From the NCBI GenBank assembly GCA_016223165.1, contig JACRPO010000005.1, forward strand, positions 310,001-374,000: DNA of 64,000 nucleotides, given 5' to 3'. The position numbers and the translations under genes were made by a program. The notes below the pieces were generated by a model that was given only the letters and a program-made list of their open reading frames with translations, did no database searches and was not told the DNA's origin. Positions within the stretch are counted from its first letter, which is position 1; each line of letters starts with the position of its first letter. The stretch is from Burkholderiales bacterium. Lineage in GTDB: Bacteria; Pseudomonadota; Gammaproteobacteria; Burkholderiales; Burkholderiaceae_C. Shown here piece after piece: positions 32,594-43,934 of this stretch.

Positions 32594-33736
32594 ATGCCAG
32601 CATCCGCCAAAGCCACAAAGGCACCCGCGGCCGCCCCCCTGGTGTTCGCGCCGCCCGGGGCGCACGGACCGCAGAAAGGCCGAGGCACCGTGTGGGCCAT
32701 CGAGCACCGGTTCACGCAGGCCTCGCACGAGGCCTTCGACGACGGCTGGGGCACGCTCGAGCAGGCGGCCCGGGAAGAGTCACTGGGGCCGCAAACGCAG
32801 GTGCGCGAAGAGCAGGTCAAGTCCATCCTCGCCGGCAACGACTCGCCCGACATCGGCTTCGACCTCTCCATCAACCCCTACCGCGGCTGCGAGCACGGCT
32901 GCGTCTACTGCTACGCGCGGCCGACGCACAGCTACCTCAACCTCTCGCCCGGCATCGACTTCGAGACGCGCATCGTGGCCAAGGTCAATGCGGCCGAACG
33001 GCTGCGCGAGGCGCTGCGCGCGCCCGGCTACGCGCCGCTGCTGCTGAACATCGGCTCCGTCACCGACGCCTACCAGCCCGCCGAGCGGCGGCTGCTCATC
33101 ACGCGCTCGGTGATCGAGGTGCTCGCCGAGGCGAACCACCCTTTCTCGCTCATCACCAAGTCGAGCCTTGTCGAGCGCGACCTCGACCTCATCGCGCCGA
33201 TGGCCGAGCGGCGGCTGGCCGCCGTCTACGTCTCGATCACCACGCTCGATGCCGAGCTCGCGCGCAAGCTCGAGCCGCGCGCCGCGGCGCCGCACCGGCG
33301 CCTGCGCACGCTGCAGACGCTGGCGCGTGCCGGCGTGCCGGTGGGTGTGAGCGTCTCGCCGCTGATCCCCTTCGTCAACGAGCCCGAACTCGAGCGCGTG
33401 CTCGAGGCGGCGCGCGAAGCCGGTGCCAGCAACGCGTTCAGCATCGTGCTGCGCCTGCCGTGGGAGGTGAACCCGATCTTCCAGCAGTGGCTGCAGCAGC
33501 ACCTGCCTGAGCGCGCCGCGCGCGTGATGGCGCGCATTCGCGAGATGCGCGGCGGCAAGGACAACGACGCTCGCTTCGGCTCGCGCATGACCGGGCAGGG
33601 CCTGTGGGCGCAGCTGGTGCGCCAGCGCTTCGAGAAGGCCTGCGCCAAGCTCGGCCTGAACAGGCAGCGCCACGAACTCGACCTGACCCAGTTCAGGCCG
33701 CCGGAGCAGGACCCGGCGCAGGGACGGCTGTTCTGA
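32594..33736 (+). CDS. PA0069-type radical SAM protein
   Basis: 380 residues. The iron-sulfur motif is C-x3-C-x2-C: Cys99, Cys103 and Cys106 in RGCEHGCVYCYARPTH. This spacing and the downstream LSPGIDFET and GSVTDAYQPAE stretches match the PA0069/SplB-like radical SAM group, related by sequence to spore photoproduct lyase. The role is unknown but is expected in DNA damage, since the gene starts one base after a LexA box. No Shine-Dalgarno precedes the ATG, and a transcript started from the -10 inside the box would be leaderless. It converges on dnaJ. Confidence 0.88.
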   Translation: MPASAKATKAPAAAPLVFAPPGAHGPQKGRGTVWAIEHRFTQASHEAFDDGWGTLEQAAREESLGPQTQVREEQVKSILAGNDSPDIGFDLSINPYRGCEHGCVYCYARPTHSYLNLSPGIDFETRIVAKVNAAERLREALRAPGYAPLLLNIGSVTDAYQPAERRLLITRSVIEVLAEANHPFSLITKSSLVERDLDLIAPMAERRLAAVYVSITTLDAELARKLEPRAAAPHRRLRTLQTLARAGVPVGVSVSPLIPFVNEPELERVLEAAREAGASNAFSIVLRLPWEVNPIFQQWLQQHLPERAARVMARIREMRGGKDNDARFGSRMTGQGLWAQLVRQRFEKACAKLGLNRQRHELDLTQFRPPEQDPAQGRLF

Positions 33737-33810
33737 TCTAGCTCCAGCAGAGCCCCGTCGAGCTCCCGCTGAGCGCCGGCTCCAGCCGGGACTTCGCGGG
33801 CTCTGGCCGG

Positions 33811-34962
33811 CTACTTGAACAGATCCTTGACGCGGTCGGTCCAGCTCTTCGCGTTGGGCGAGTGCCGCTCGCCCGCCTTGCGAAAACTCTCGTCGAGCTC
33901 CTTCAGCAGCTTCTTCTGGTGCTCGGTGAGCTTCACCGGCGTCTCCACCGTCACGTGGCAGTACAGGTCGCCGGGGTAGCTGGAACGCAGACCCTTGATG
34001 CCCTTGCCGCGCAGGCGGAAGGTCTTGCCGTGCTGCGTGCCTTCTGGCAGTTCGATCTCCGCCCGCGTGCCGCCGAGCACCGGCACCTCGATGCCGCCGC
34101 CCAGCGCCGCGGTCGTCAGGCCCACGGGCACGGTGCAGTGCAGGTCGTCGCCGTCGCGCTCGAAGATCTCGTGCTGCTTGACGCGGATCTCGATGTAGAG
34201 GTCACCCGGCGGTCCGCCGTTGGTGCCCGGCTCGCCGTTGCCGGCCGAGCGGATGCGCATGCCCTCGTTGATGCCGGCAGGGATCTTCACCTCCAGCGTC
34301 TTCTGCTTCTTGATCTTGCCGGCGCCGTGGCACGCCGGGCAGGGCTCCGGGATCACCTTGCCGCTACCGCGGCATTGCGGGCAAGTCTGCTGGATGCTGA
34401 AGAAGCCCTGGCGCAGGTGCACGGTGCCGCTGCCGGTGCAGGTGCCGCAGGTCTTGGCGCTGGTGCCCGGCTTGGCGCCGCTGCCTTTGCAGGTGTCGCA
34501 GTTCTCCCAGGTCGGCACGCGGATCTGCGTCTCCTTGCCGAAGGCCGCCTCCTCGAGTGAGATCTCCATCGCATAGGAGAGGTCGCCGCCTCGGTAGACC
34601 TGCTGTCCGCCGCCGCGCCGGCCGGCACCGCCGCCGCCGAAGATGTCGCCGAAGATGTCGCCGAAGGCCTCGGCAAAACCGCCGAAGCCTTCCGGCCCGG
34701 GCCCGCTGCGGCCCATGCCCATGTTCGGGTCGACGCCGGCGTGGCCGAACTGGTCATAAGCGGCGCGCTTCTGTGCGTCGGAGAGCATCTCGTAGGCTTC
34801 CTTCGCCTCCTTGAACTTCTCCTCGGACTTCTTGGCGTCGTCACCCTGGTTGCGGTCAGGGTGGTGCTTCATGGCCAGCTTGCGGTAGGCCTTCTTGATG
34901 TCCTCGTCGGTCGCGTTCTTCGGCAAGCCGAGGATGTCGTAGTAGTCGCGCTTTGCAGCCAT
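33811..34962 (-). CDS. dnaJ: Chaperone protein DnaJ
   Basis: 383-residue Hsp40 cochaperone that delivers substrates to DnaK and triggers ATP hydrolysis. The J domain has the HPD motif in [12 protein letters not shown] Gly/Phe-rich linker follows, then four zinc-binding C-x-x-C-x-G-x-G repeats ([32 protein letters not shown]), then the peptide-binding C-terminal domain. It lies 108 bases downstream of dnaK, a gap with two hairpins. Confidence 0.97.
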   Translation of the reverse strand: MAAKRDYYDILGLPKNATDEDIKKAYRKLAMKHHPDRNQGDDAKKSEEKFKEAKEAYEMLSDAQKRAAYDQFGHAGVDPNMGMGRSGPGPEGFGGFAEAFGDIFGDIFGGGGAGRRGGGQQVYRGGDLSYAMEISLEEAAFGKETQIRVPTWENCDTCKGSGAKPGTSAKTCGTCTGSGTVHLRQGFFSIQQTCPQCRGSGKVIPEPCPACHGAGKIKKQKTLEVKIPAGINEGMRIRSAGNGEPGTNGGPPGDLYIEIRVKQHEIFERDGDDLHCTVPVGLTTAALGGGIEVPVLGGTRAEIELPEGTQHGKTFRLRGKGIKGLRSSYPGDLYCHVTVETPVKLTEHQKKLLKELDESFRKAGERHSPNAKSWTDRVKDLFK

Positions 34963-34990
34963 GTAAGACCCGGTGCTCCATCTGCGGGAA

Positions 34991-35036
34991 CGCCGCGATG
35001 AGAGGCGGGCGCAGGCCCGTCGTCCCTATCGCGGCG
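34991..35036 (-). other. Long hairpin in the dnaK-dnaJ gap
   Basis: CGCCGCGAT (34991-34999) pairs with ATCGCGGCG (35028-35036), enclosing an inner CGGGC/GCCCG hairpin. No T-run. Together with the hairpin at 35048-35067 it may tune dnaJ expression relative to dnaK by partial termination or RNA processing (inference). Confidence 0.5.
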
Positions 35037-35047
35037 AGGTTCGGCCG

Positions 35048-35067
35048 GGCCGACCTTCAGGTCGGCC
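35048..35067 (-). other. Hairpin directly after dnaK
   Basis: GGCCGACC (35048-35055) with GGTCGGCC (35060-35067), a 4-base loop and eight perfect pairs, starting 4 bases after the dnaK stop on the minus strand. Without a T-run it is more likely a processing or stability element than a full terminator. Confidence 0.5.
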
Positions 35068-35070
35068 GGT

Positions 35071-37029
<1,959 letters not shown>

Positions 37030-37078
37030 GATTCGATGTGCTCCTGGGGATCCTGGACGAGGTTCCGGGTTGTCTTCG

Positions 37079-37106
37079 AGTTGTGGATGGCTTTGCCGCT
37101 TTCAAG
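37079..37106 (-). promoter_or_regulatory. Candidate sigma-32 promoter in front of dnaK
   Basis: On the minus strand CTTGAAA (37100-37106) is followed after 13 bases by CCACAACT, five of eight matches to the CCCCATNT -10 consensus. The -35 is perfect and the spacing equals that of the grpE promoter; the -10 is weak. It would let dnaK be made independently of grpE. Confidence 0.45.
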
Positions 37107-37147
37107 GGGCGCGGCCGGGTCGATTTCGTGCCTTGCGCGGGCCCCGG

Positions 37148-37774
37148 CTACTTGGGAGCGGCGACGGTCACGAGGGCCGGGCGCAGCACGCGTTCGTTGA
37201 TCAAGTAGCCTTTCTGCAGCACGGCGACGACGGTGTTCGGTTCCTGCTCGGCCGGCACCATGCTGATGGCCTGGTGCTGATGCGGGTCGAACTTCGTGCC
37301 GGCGGGCGGCGATACCGGCACGACCTTGTTGCGCTCGAGCGCGCCGGTGAGCTGGCGCAACGTGGCATGCACGCCTTCGAGCAGCTGCTCGTTGCTGGCG
37401 TTGGTCAGCGCGATGGCCGCCTCCAGGCTGTCCTTGACCGGCAGCAGGCTCTCGGCGAAGGCCTCGACGGCGAACTTGCGCGCCTTCGACATGTCCTCCT
37501 CGGCACGGCGGCGGATGTTCTCGGCCTCGGCCTTGGCGCGCAGGTAGGCGTCGGAGACCTCGGCGTGCCGGGCCTTTAGCTCGGCCAGTTCCTGCTCCAG
37601 GCCGACGATCGCCGCCGGGTCGATGGGTATGCCGGGGACGGCGGGGCCGGTGGAATAGGCGGAGAAGTCACCGTCGGGGACCGCCGTGCCGAAGGGCTCC
37701 TGAGGGGCGGCGGGTTCCTGCGGGGCGGCGGGGTCCTGAGGCTGTGCGGGCGGGAGGTCGTTGTCCTGGTTCAT
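37148..37774 (-). CDS. grpE: Nucleotide exchange factor GrpE
   Basis: 208 residues. Releases ADP from DnaK. The N-terminus is a low-complexity Pro/Ala/Glu-rich tail of about 55 residues with [10 protein letters not shown] repeats. A long coiled coil follows ([32 protein letters not shown]), then the beta domain with the family signature ending [17 protein letters not shown]. The ATG at 37774 follows a sigma-32 promoter. Confidence 0.96.
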   Translation of the reverse strand: MNQDNDLPPAQPQDPAAPQEPAAPQEPFGTAVPDGDFSAYSTGPAVPGIPIDPAAIVGLEQELAELKARHAEVSDAYLRAKAEAENIRRRAEEDMSKARKFAVEAFAESLLPVKDSLEAAIALTNASNEQLLEGVHATLRQLTGALERNKVVPVSPPAGTKFDPHQHQAISMVPAEQEPNTVVAVLQKGYLINERVLRPALVTVAAPK

Positions 37775-37800
37775 GGTGAGGTCAAGCGAGGCTCGCGCGC

Positions 37801-37828
37801 ACTTGGGGCTGCGGGCGGCCGTTTCAAG
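37801..37828 (-). promoter_or_regulatory. Sigma-32 (RpoH) heat-shock promoter of grpE-dnaK-dnaJ
   Basis: On the minus strand CTTGAAA (37822-37828), a 13-base spacer, then CCCCAAGT (37801-37808), against the consensus CTTGAAA-N11-16-CCCCATNT. The -35 is perfect and the -10 matches at seven of eight positions at most. It ends 26 bases before the grpE ATG. No CIRCE inverted repeat is present here, so control by HrcA is unlikely at this site. Confidence 0.85.
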
Positions 37829-37911
37829 GGGGCCAAAGCGGCACAAAGCGGCATTTTCCCCTGTCGGCCCAAGCGGGGCCCGGGCCCGCCGCCGCCGGCC
37901 GAAGGGGCACC

Positions 37912-38370
37912 TCACTCCGGCAGATCGTCGGCGCTGGCGCTCCAGCGCTGCCACTGTGCCAGCTGGCGGCGATCGCGCTTGGTGGGGCGGCCCTGTTCGA
38001 TGCTGTGCGCCGGCTCGGCAGCCAGGCGCCGAGCCTCGGCCGCCGCGATGCGCGCTGCCAGGCTTTCCGGCGTCTCGGCGTAGAGGGCCTGCGCCACCGG
38101 CGCCGGGCCGCGCACGGCACTGAGCGCCACGATGTCGACGACGCGCTCGACCGGCCCCTGGCGCAGGCGCAGGCGGTCGCCGCACTTCAACTCGCGCGAG
38201 GGCTTGGCCGCTTGGCCGTTGACCTCCACGCGGCCGCGCTCCACCGCCTCGGCGGCGAGGGCGCGGGTCTTGAACAGGCGCGCGGCCCAGAGCCACTTGT
38301 CGAGGCGCACGCGCGCACCCGGTGCCGATGCCGCCGCTGCCGCCGCCGCCTTGGCCCGAGCCTGCGTCAC
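37912..38370 (-). CDS. S4-domain RNA-binding protein (Hsp15/HslR type)
   Basis: 152 residues. The S4 domain is [32 protein letters not shown], followed by a basic C-terminal region ([16 protein letters not shown]). HslR binds stalled 50S subunits with nascent chains and is heat-induced in E. coli; proximity to grpE-dnaK fits. The start is a GTG at 38370 that overlaps the stop of the upstream sensor kinase by 4 bases (GTGA), which makes the start choice firm. Confidence 0.87.
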   Translation of the reverse strand: MTQARAKAAAAAAASAPGARVRLDKWLWAARLFKTRALAAEAVERGRVEVNGQAAKPSRELKCGDRLRLRQGPVERVVDIVALSAVRGPAPVAQALYAETPESLAARIAAAEARRLAAEPAHSIEQGRPTKRDRRQLAQWQRWSASADDLPE

Positions 38371-39833
38371 GCGGCCACCCCGCCGAGCCGGGCCGTCGGC
38401 AGCCGCACCGTGGCGTCGAGCCCTTCGAGGCGCCCGTCGTGTTCGCGGTTGACGAGCGCGACGCTGCCGCCGAGCGTGGCGACGATCTCGCGGCAGATGG
38501 CCAGGCCGAGGCCCGAACCGGCCTGCGGGCCACCGGCCACGAAGGGCTCGAAGAGCCGCTGGCGCAGCTCGGCCGAGATGCCCGGGCCGCTGTCGGCGAC
38601 GACGAGCCGCGCCTCCTGCCCTTCGACCTGCAGCCGCACCGACAGGCGGGCACCGCGCGGGCTTTGCTTGATGGCGTTGTGCAGCAGGTTGCGCGTCAGC
38701 TCGCGCAGCGCCCATTCGTGGCCGCGCACCGGCACCGCGACGTCGGCCATCTCGAGCTCGAAGTCCAGTTGCGCGGCGGCCACCAGCGCCGAGAGGTCGA
38801 GGGCCACGGCGCGCACCACGCCCGCCCAGTCCAGCACCGGCGCATCGCCTTGCTGGCGCAACTGCTCGACCTTGGCCAGTGCCAGCATCTGGTTGGCCAG
38901 CTCGGTGGCGCGGGTCACTGTGTGGTCGATCTCGGCGAGCGCGGTGCCGGCGTCGACGTCGCCGCGGCGCGCCGACTGCACCTGCGCCTTCAGCACCGCC
39001 AGCGGCGTGCGCAACTGATGCGAGGCATCGCGCACGAAGCGCTTCTGGTGCTCGAGCAGGTGCGCCAGGCGAGCCATGACGCCGTTGGTGGCCTCGACGA
39101 GCGGCAGCAGCTCACGCGGCGCCGCCGCGGCCATCGCTTCGGGCAGCGGCGACAGGTCGGTGTCGGCGCGCGCACGCACGTGTTCGCCGAGCTCGCGCAC
39201 CGGGCGCGTGGCGCGTTGCACGACGAAGACCACGACGAAGGCGATCACCGCGATCAGCACCGCCTGCTGCGACAGCGTGCGCAGCAGCAGGCTGCGGGCG
39301 AGCGACTCGCGCAGCTCGAGCGTCTCGGCGACCTGGATGGTGGCCATGCCGTGGCCCTCGGGCCCGGCCACCGGCTGCAGCAGCACGGCCATGCGCACCG
39401 CCTCGCCGCGGAAACGCTCGTCGTAGAAGTGCACGAGCGCGGCGAAGGTGTTGGGTGCCTCGCCGGCCGGGCGCGGCGGCGGCAGGTCGGTGAAGCCCGA
39501 GACCATCTCGCCGCGAAAGCCGCTCACGCGGTAGTAGAGGCGGCTGCGGTTGTCGGCCTCGAAGGCTTCGAGCGCGCTGTAGGGCAGGGTCGCGGCGAGA
39601 TGCGCCTGCGGGCCCTCGCCCTGCACGTGCAGCTGCTCGCCGATCGCCTTGGCCGAGGCGAGCAGCGTGCGGTCGTAGGCGGAATCCGCCGCCTCGAGCG
39701 CGAAGGCGTACAGCAGCGCCGCGCCGAGGGCGACGATGCCGAGCACCGGTGCCAGCAGGCCGAGCAGCAGGTGCCGGCGCAGCGAGACGCGTGGCGCCGG
39801 TTCACGCATCAGCTGGCGCATCGCTTCGCGCAT
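38367..39833 (-). CDS. TctE-type sensor histidine kinase
   Basis: 488 residues from ATG 39833, which has GAGG seven bases upstream. Two transmembrane helices (about 15-37 and 170-190) flank a periplasmic sensing domain. A HAMP domain follows, then the phosphoacceptor histidine in [15 protein letters not shown], the N box [19 protein letters not shown] and [12 protein letters not shown]. The long open frame upstream (to 39947) is arginine/alanine-rich and reflects a DNA repeat. It is partner of the response regulator encoded upstream on the same strand and probably senses a carboxylate taken up by the divergent tctCBA system. Confidence 0.88.
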   Translation of the reverse strand: MREAMRQLMREPAPRVSLRRHLLLGLLAPVLGIVALGAALLYAFALEAADSAYDRTLLASAKAIGEQLHVQGEGPQAHLAATLPYSALEAFEADNRSRLYYRVSGFRGEMVSGFTDLPPPRPAGEAPNTFAALVHFYDERFRGEAVRMAVLLQPVAGPEGHGMATIQVAETLELRESLARSLLLRTLSQQAVLIAVIAFVVVFVVQRATRPVRELGEHVRARADTDLSPLPEAMAAAAPRELLPLVEATNGVMARLAHLLEHQKRFVRDASHQLRTPLAVLKAQVQSARRGDVDAGTALAEIDHTVTRATELANQMLALAKVEQLRQQGDAPVLDWAGVVRAVALDLSALVAAAQLDFELEMADVAVPVRGHEWALRELTRNLLHNAIKQSPRGARLSVRLQVEGQEARLVVADSGPGISAELRQRLFEPFVAGGPQAGSGLGLAICREIVATLGGSVALVNREHDGRLEGLDATVRLPTARLGGVAA

Positions 39834-39925
39834 CAGATCGCCTCGCGCATCAATTCGCGCATCAGGCCGGGCAGCAGCGCGCGCAGATGTACGCGCATCA
39901 GTTGGCGCATCCCTTCGCGCATCAG
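39804..39925. repeat. Duplicated 33-base repeat at the regulator-kinase junction
   Basis: Two copies (39804-39836 and 39893-39925) about 89 bases apart match at nearly every position; the differences I see are in the first bases plus a C/T and a G/C change. Each copy is itself built of GCGCATCA-like units, with further units at 39845-39855. The second copy includes the response regulator stop codon, and the first covers the kinase start codon, so the repeat spans a translational junction. Confidence 0.75.
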
Positions 39926-40659
39926 CGGGCGGGCGCGGCGGCGGCATCGTCGGCCGCAGCGCCGGGGTCGTCCTTGAGCAGGTAGCCCAATCCGCGCAGC
40001 GTGACGATGGTGGCGCCGCTGCCGGCGAGCTTCTTGCGCAACCGGTAGACCACGACCTCGATGGCGTCGGCCTGCACGCCCGGCTCGCCCGCCGAGCCCG
40101 CAGTGCCGGCGAAGACGAGGTCCGACAACCTCTCCTTGGCCACGGCGTGCCCCGGACGCGCCAGCAGCGCGCGCAGCAGCGCCGCCTCGCGCGTGCTCAG
40201 GTCCAGCGGTCGGCCCTGCTGGTAGATGGCGCCGCTCGCCGTGTCCACGGCCAGGCCGCAGAACTCCGCTGCCGCGTGGCCGGCCTCGGCGGTGCCGCCG
40301 CGGGCGCGCCGGGCCAGGGCACGCACGCGCGCCTCGAGTTCGTCGAGGTCGAAGGGCTTGGCCAGGTAGTCGTCGGCGCCGGTGTTGAGGCCGAGGATTC
40401 GGTCGCCCACGGTGCCGCGCGCAGTGAGGATGATCACGGGCGTCTGCAGCCCCGCCGCGCGCGCCGCGCTCAGCACCTGCAGGCCGTCCTGGCCGGGCAG
40501 GCTCAGGTCGAGCAGCACGACGTCGGGCACGCTGGACAGCCAGCGATCGAGCGCACGCGCGCCGTCGGCGCAGGGCACGACCTGCATGCCGCGACGCTCG
40601 AAGCTGCGCGCGAGCGTCGTCTGCATCGCGGCGTTGTCTTCGATCAGCAGCAGCTTCAT
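39922..40659 (-). CDS. TctD/QseB-type OmpR-family response regulator
   Basis: 245 residues. The receiver has acidic Glu7/Asp8 and phosphoacceptor Asp51 in VVLLDLSLPG, and the lysine motif AKPFDLDELEARV. A winged-helix OmpR-type DNA-binding domain (about 140-230) ends with GLGYLLKDD. A low-complexity Ala/Asp tail follows. It is divergent from the tctC gene over a 194-base intergenic region that carries direct repeats, the kind of site OmpR-family regulators bind. In Salmonella, TctD activates the tricarboxylate transporter; a similar role is inferred here. Confidence 0.9.
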   Translation of the reverse strand: MKLLLIEDNAAMQTTLARSFERRGMQVVPCADGARALDRWLSSVPDVVLLDLSLPGQDGLQVLSAARAAGLQTPVIILTARGTVGDRILGLNTGADDYLAKPFDLDELEARVRALARRARGGTAEAGHAAAEFCGLAVDTASGAIYQQGRPLDLSTREAALLRALLARPGHAVAKERLSDLVFAGTAGSAGEPGVQADAIEVVVYRLRKKLAGSGATIVTLRGLGYLLKDDPGAAADDAAAAPAR

Positions 40660-40739
40660 CGGGGCGAGGCTTGATTATCGGCGGCGCCGCCGGCAGGGCC
40701 GGCAGGCGAACGCCGACCGAGGGAATCTCCGTAGCCCTT

Positions 40740-40800
40740 CGACAGCCAACTGACAGCGCCCTGCGCCACCATGCCGGCCTTCTCGGTCCGTACGGTCCGT
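40740..40800 (+). promoter_or_regulatory. Direct repeats upstream of tctC
   Basis: Two sets. CGACAGCCAAC (40740-40750) with TGACAGCGCCC (40751-40761) shares GACAG at an 11-base pitch, typical of OmpR-family operators. Farther on, CGGTCCGT occurs at 40784-40791 and 40793-40800. Positions suit activation of tctC by the divergent response regulator; no clear -35/-10 pair was found. Confidence 0.4.
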
Positions 40801-40853
40801 GCCGTCCTTCCGGCGCCGAGCTTGGCATTCACCACTGCTGCAGGAGACAGATC

Positions 40854-41813
40854 ATGCGTCGCGACACCTTCCTCAAGACCCTTGCCGCCCTGGCCGCGAC
40901 CGGCGCACTGCCGATGTCGGCGCGTGCCGCGGCCAACCTGAAGATGATGATCCCCGCCAACCCGGGCGGCGGCTGGGACACCACTGGCCGCGCGCTCGGC
41001 AAGGCGTTGCAGGAAGCGGGCGTCGCCAGCGCTGTCACCTACGAGAACAAGGGCGGCGCCGCGGGCGCCATCGGCCTGGCGCAGTTCGTCAACGCGGCCA
41101 AGGGCGACCCGAACGCGCTCATCATGATGGGCCAGGTGATGATCGGCGGCATCATCACCGGCAAGCCGCCGGTGAGCATCACGGCGTGCACGCCGATCGC
41201 GCGCCTGACCAGCGAATACACGGCCTTCGTGCTGCCGGCGCAGAGCCCGCTGAAGACGATGAAGGACGTCGTCGACCAGATGAAGAAGGACCCGGGCAGC
41301 GTCAAGTGGGGCGGCGGCTCGCGCGGCTCCACCGAGCACGTGACGATCGCCATGATCGCGCGCGAGACCGGGGTCGACGCCACCAAGATCAACTACGTGC
41401 CCTTCCGCGGCGGCGGTGAGGCGGTGGCGGCGATCCTCGGCAATAACGTCACCGTCGGCGCCAGCGGCTACAGCGAGTTCCAGCAGTACATCGAGAGCGG
41501 CAAGATGCGCGCCGTGGCGATGGCCAGCCCGGCGCGCCAGAAGGGCATCGACGTGCCGACCTTGCGAGAGCTCGGCATCAACGTCGAGCTCGGCAACTGG
41601 CGCGGCGTGTATGGCGCGCCCGGCATCAACGACGCGCAGCGCAAGGCGCTCACCGAAGCCGTGCTGAAGGCGACGAAGACCAAGAGCTGGACCGAGGCGC
41701 TGGACAAGAACAACTGGACCCCGGCCGTGCTGGCGGGCAAGGAGTTCGACGAGTTCGTGGACCGCGAGTTCGCGACGCTGCGCGCGACGATGGTCAAGGC
41801 CGGCATGCTGTGA
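40854..41813 (+). CDS. tctC: Tripartite tricarboxylate transporter substrate-binding protein (Bug/TctC)
   Basis: 319 residues. Periplasmic receptor of the Bug family. The signal peptide starts MRRDTFLKTLAALAATGALP with cleavage near ARA-A; two arginines followed by FLK resemble, but do not exactly match, a Tat motif. The mature protein begins NLKMMIPANPGGGWDTTGRA, the classic Bug ligand-pocket entry. The start at 40854 has a good AGGAG. It overlaps tctB by GTGA. The ligand is unknown; the group takes citrate, dicarboxylates, aromatic acids and others. Confidence 0.9.
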   Translation: MRRDTFLKTLAALAATGALPMSARAAANLKMMIPANPGGGWDTTGRALGKALQEAGVASAVTYENKGGAAGAIGLAQFVNAAKGDPNALIMMGQVMIGGIITGKPPVSITACTPIARLTSEYTAFVLPAQSPLKTMKDVVDQMKKDPGSVKWGGGSRGSTEHVTIAMIARETGVDATKINYVPFRGGGEAVAAILGNNVTVGASGYSEFQQYIESGKMRAVAMASPARQKGIDVPTLRELGINVELGNWRGVYGAPGINDAQRKALTEAVLKATKTKSWTEALDKNNWTPAVLAGKEFDEFVDREFATLRATMVKAGML

Positions 41814-42346
41814 GCGGCGCGGCTGGACCGGCCCCATCGGACCCATCGGCCAGGCTGCACCAGACGCTGATCGGCCTCGCGGCCGCCGGCGTCGGTATCG
41901 CGCTGGCGATCGGCGCCGCGACGATTCCGGGGCAGGCAGGTTATGCCGGCGTCGGGCCGAATTTCCTGCCCTGGGTGGTGGCGGTGGTGCTCTTCGCCTG
42001 CGGTGCCTGGCTCACCGTCGACGCGCGCCGCGTGGACGGCTGGCGCGAGATGGACGAGCCCTCGGGCGCGCCGCGCGGCGACTGGCCCGCGCTCGCCTGG
42101 GTCGCCGCCGGCATCGTCGCCAACGCGCTGCTCATCACGACGATCGGCTTCGTGCTCGCCTGCACGGCGTGCTTCATGCTCGCCGTGCGCGGCCTGCGCG
42201 GTGCCGAGGGCAAGCCGCACGGTGGCGGGCGTGGCCTCGTGCTGGACTTCGTCACCGGCTTCCTGATCGCCGGCCCGGCCTACTGGGTGTTCACGAAGCT
42301 GCTGGGCATCAACCTGCCGGGGCTCACGGGCACCGGCTGGCTCTGA
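41810..42346 (+). CDS. tctB: Tripartite tricarboxylate transporter small subunit TctB
   Basis: 178 residues with four predicted transmembrane helices: about 18-38, 45-63, 88-110 and 140-165. TctB family proteins have four helices and accompany TctA. The start is GTG at 41810, overlapping the tctC stop by 4 bases. The TctB subunit is poorly conserved, so the family call relies mainly on topology and on its place between tctC and tctA. Confidence 0.85.
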   Translation: MSGAAGPAPSDPSARLHQTLIGLAAAGVGIALAIGAATIPGQAGYAGVGPNFLPWVVAVVLFACGAWLTVDARRVDGWREMDEPSGAPRGDWPALAWVAAGIVANALLITTIGFVLACTACFMLAVRGLRGAEGKPHGGGRGLVLDFVTGFLIAGPAYWVFTKLLGINLPGLTGTGWL

Positions 42347-42365
42347 ACCGGCGCAGGGGCCCGAG

Positions 42366-43868
42366 ATGACGATGGAAATCTGGAGCCAGCTGCTTTCGGG
42401 CTTCGCGACCGCGGCGACGCCGATCAACCTGCTGTGGGCCTTCGTCGGCTGCGCGCTCGGCACGGCCATCGGCGTGCTGCCCGGCATCGGGCCGGCGGTG
42501 ACGGTGGCGATGCTGCTGCCGATCACGGCGCAGGTGGAGCCCACCGCGAGCATGATCTTCTTCGCCGGCATCTACTACGGCGCGATGTACGGCGGCAGCA
42601 CGACCTCGATCCTGCTCAACACGCCGGGCGAGACGGGCACGATGGTCACCGCGCTCGAGGGCTTCAAGATGGCCAAGAGCGGCCGCGCCGGCGCGGCGCT
42701 CGCCACCTCGGCCATCGGCTCGTTCGTGGCCGGCACCATCGCCACCGTGCTGGTGACGCTGTTCGCGCCCTTCGTCGCCACGCACGCGGTGAAGCTCGGG
42801 CCGCCCGAGTACTTCATGCTCATGCTGCTCGCCTTCACGACGGTGAGCGCGGTGCTGGGCAAGAGCACGCTGCGCGGCATCACGGCGCTCTTCATCGGGC
42901 TGGCCATCGGCCTCGTCGGGCTCGACCAGATCACCGGCCAGGTGCGCTACACCGGCGGCATCCCCGAGTTCATGGACGGCATCGAGGTCGTTCTCGTCGC
43001 CGTGGGCCTGTTCGCCGTCGGCGAGTGCCTCTACACGGCGCTGTACGAAGGCCGCACGACGGCGCAGATGAACGCGATGAACCGCGTGCACATGACGCGC
43101 GAGCAGTGGCGCCGCTCGTGGCCGGCATGGCTGCGCGGCACGGCGCTCGGCTTCCCGTTCGGCACCATCCCGGCCGGCGGCACCGAGATCCCGACCTTTC
43201 TCTCGTACGGCGTCGAACGCAAGCTGAGCAGGCACCCCGAGGAGTTCGGCACCACCGGCGCCATCGAAGGCGTGGCCGGGCCCGAGGCGGCCAACAACGC
43301 GGCGGTGACGGCGACGCTGGTGCCGCTGCTGACGCTCGGCATCCCGACCAGCGTCACGGCGGCCATCCTGCTCTCGGCGCTGCAGAACTACGGCATCAAC
43401 GCCGGGCCGCAGCTGTTCCAGACGAGCTCGGCGCTGGTGTGGGCACTGATCGCCTCGCTGTACATCGGCAACGTCATGCTGCTGGTGCTCAACCTGCCGC
43501 TCGTGGGCCTGTGGGTGAAGCTCCTGAAGATCCCGAAGCCGCAGCTCTATGCCGGCATCCTGATCTTCGCCACCATCGGCGTCTACGGCATGCGGCAGAG
43601 CGGCTTCGACCTCTTCCTGATGCTGGCCATCGGCCTGCTCGGCGTGCTCATGCGGCGCTTCGACTTCCCGACCGCGCCGGTGATCGTCGGCATGATCCTC
43701 GGCCCGCTAGCCGAGGCGCAGATGCGCAACGCGTTGTCGATCGGCGAGGGGCGCTGGACGGTCTTCGTCGATCGGCCGGCTTCGCTGGTGCTGCTGCTCG
43801 TGGTGGTGGCGGTGCTGGCGCTGCCACGGGTGCTGAAGCTGCTGGGCCGCATCCGCGCCGCGGGCTGA
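42366..43868 (+). CDS. tctA: Tripartite tricarboxylate transporter large permease TctA
   Basis: 500 residues and about 11-12 hydrophobic helices. Diagnostic stretches are [23 protein letters not shown] near the N-terminus and [22 protein letters not shown], the conserved substrate or sodium-site region. It completes tctCBA. It ends at 43868 and converges on hemH. Confidence 0.94.
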   Translation: MTMEIWSQLLSGFATAATPINLLWAFVGCALGTAIGVLPGIGPAVTVAMLLPITAQVEPTASMIFFAGIYYGAMYGGSTTSILLNTPGETGTMVTALEGFKMAKSGRAGAALATSAIGSFVAGTIATVLVTLFAPFVATHAVKLGPPEYFMLMLLAFTTVSAVLGKSTLRGITALFIGLAIGLVGLDQITGQVRYTGGIPEFMDGIEVVLVAVGLFAVGECLYTALYEGRTTAQMNAMNRVHMTREQWRRSWPAWLRGTALGFPFGTIPAGGTEIPTFLSYGVERKLSRHPEEFGTTGAIEGVAGPEAANNAAVTATLVPLLTLGIPTSVTAAILLSALQNYGINAGPQLFQTSSALVWALIASLYIGNVMLLVLNLPLVGLWVKLLKIPKPQLYAGILIFATIGVYGMRQSGFDLFLMLAIGLLGVLMRRFDFPTAPVIVGMILGPLAEAQMRNALSIGEGRWTVFVDRPASLVLLLVVVAVLALPRVLKLLGRIRAAG

Positions 43869-43889
43869 GGCCGCTGCCGCGCAGCGGTC
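43869..43889. terminator. Hairpin between tctA and hemH
   Basis: CCGCTGC (43871-43877) with GCAGCGG (43881-43887), loop CGC, extendable by a G-T and a G-C pair at the outside. It lies between two convergent genes and may serve both directions, but there is no T-run on either side. Confidence 0.4.
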
Positions 43890-43934
43890 CGGTCGGTCGG
43901 TGGCGCCGCGGGTGAGGGCGCTTGTCGACTTCGG

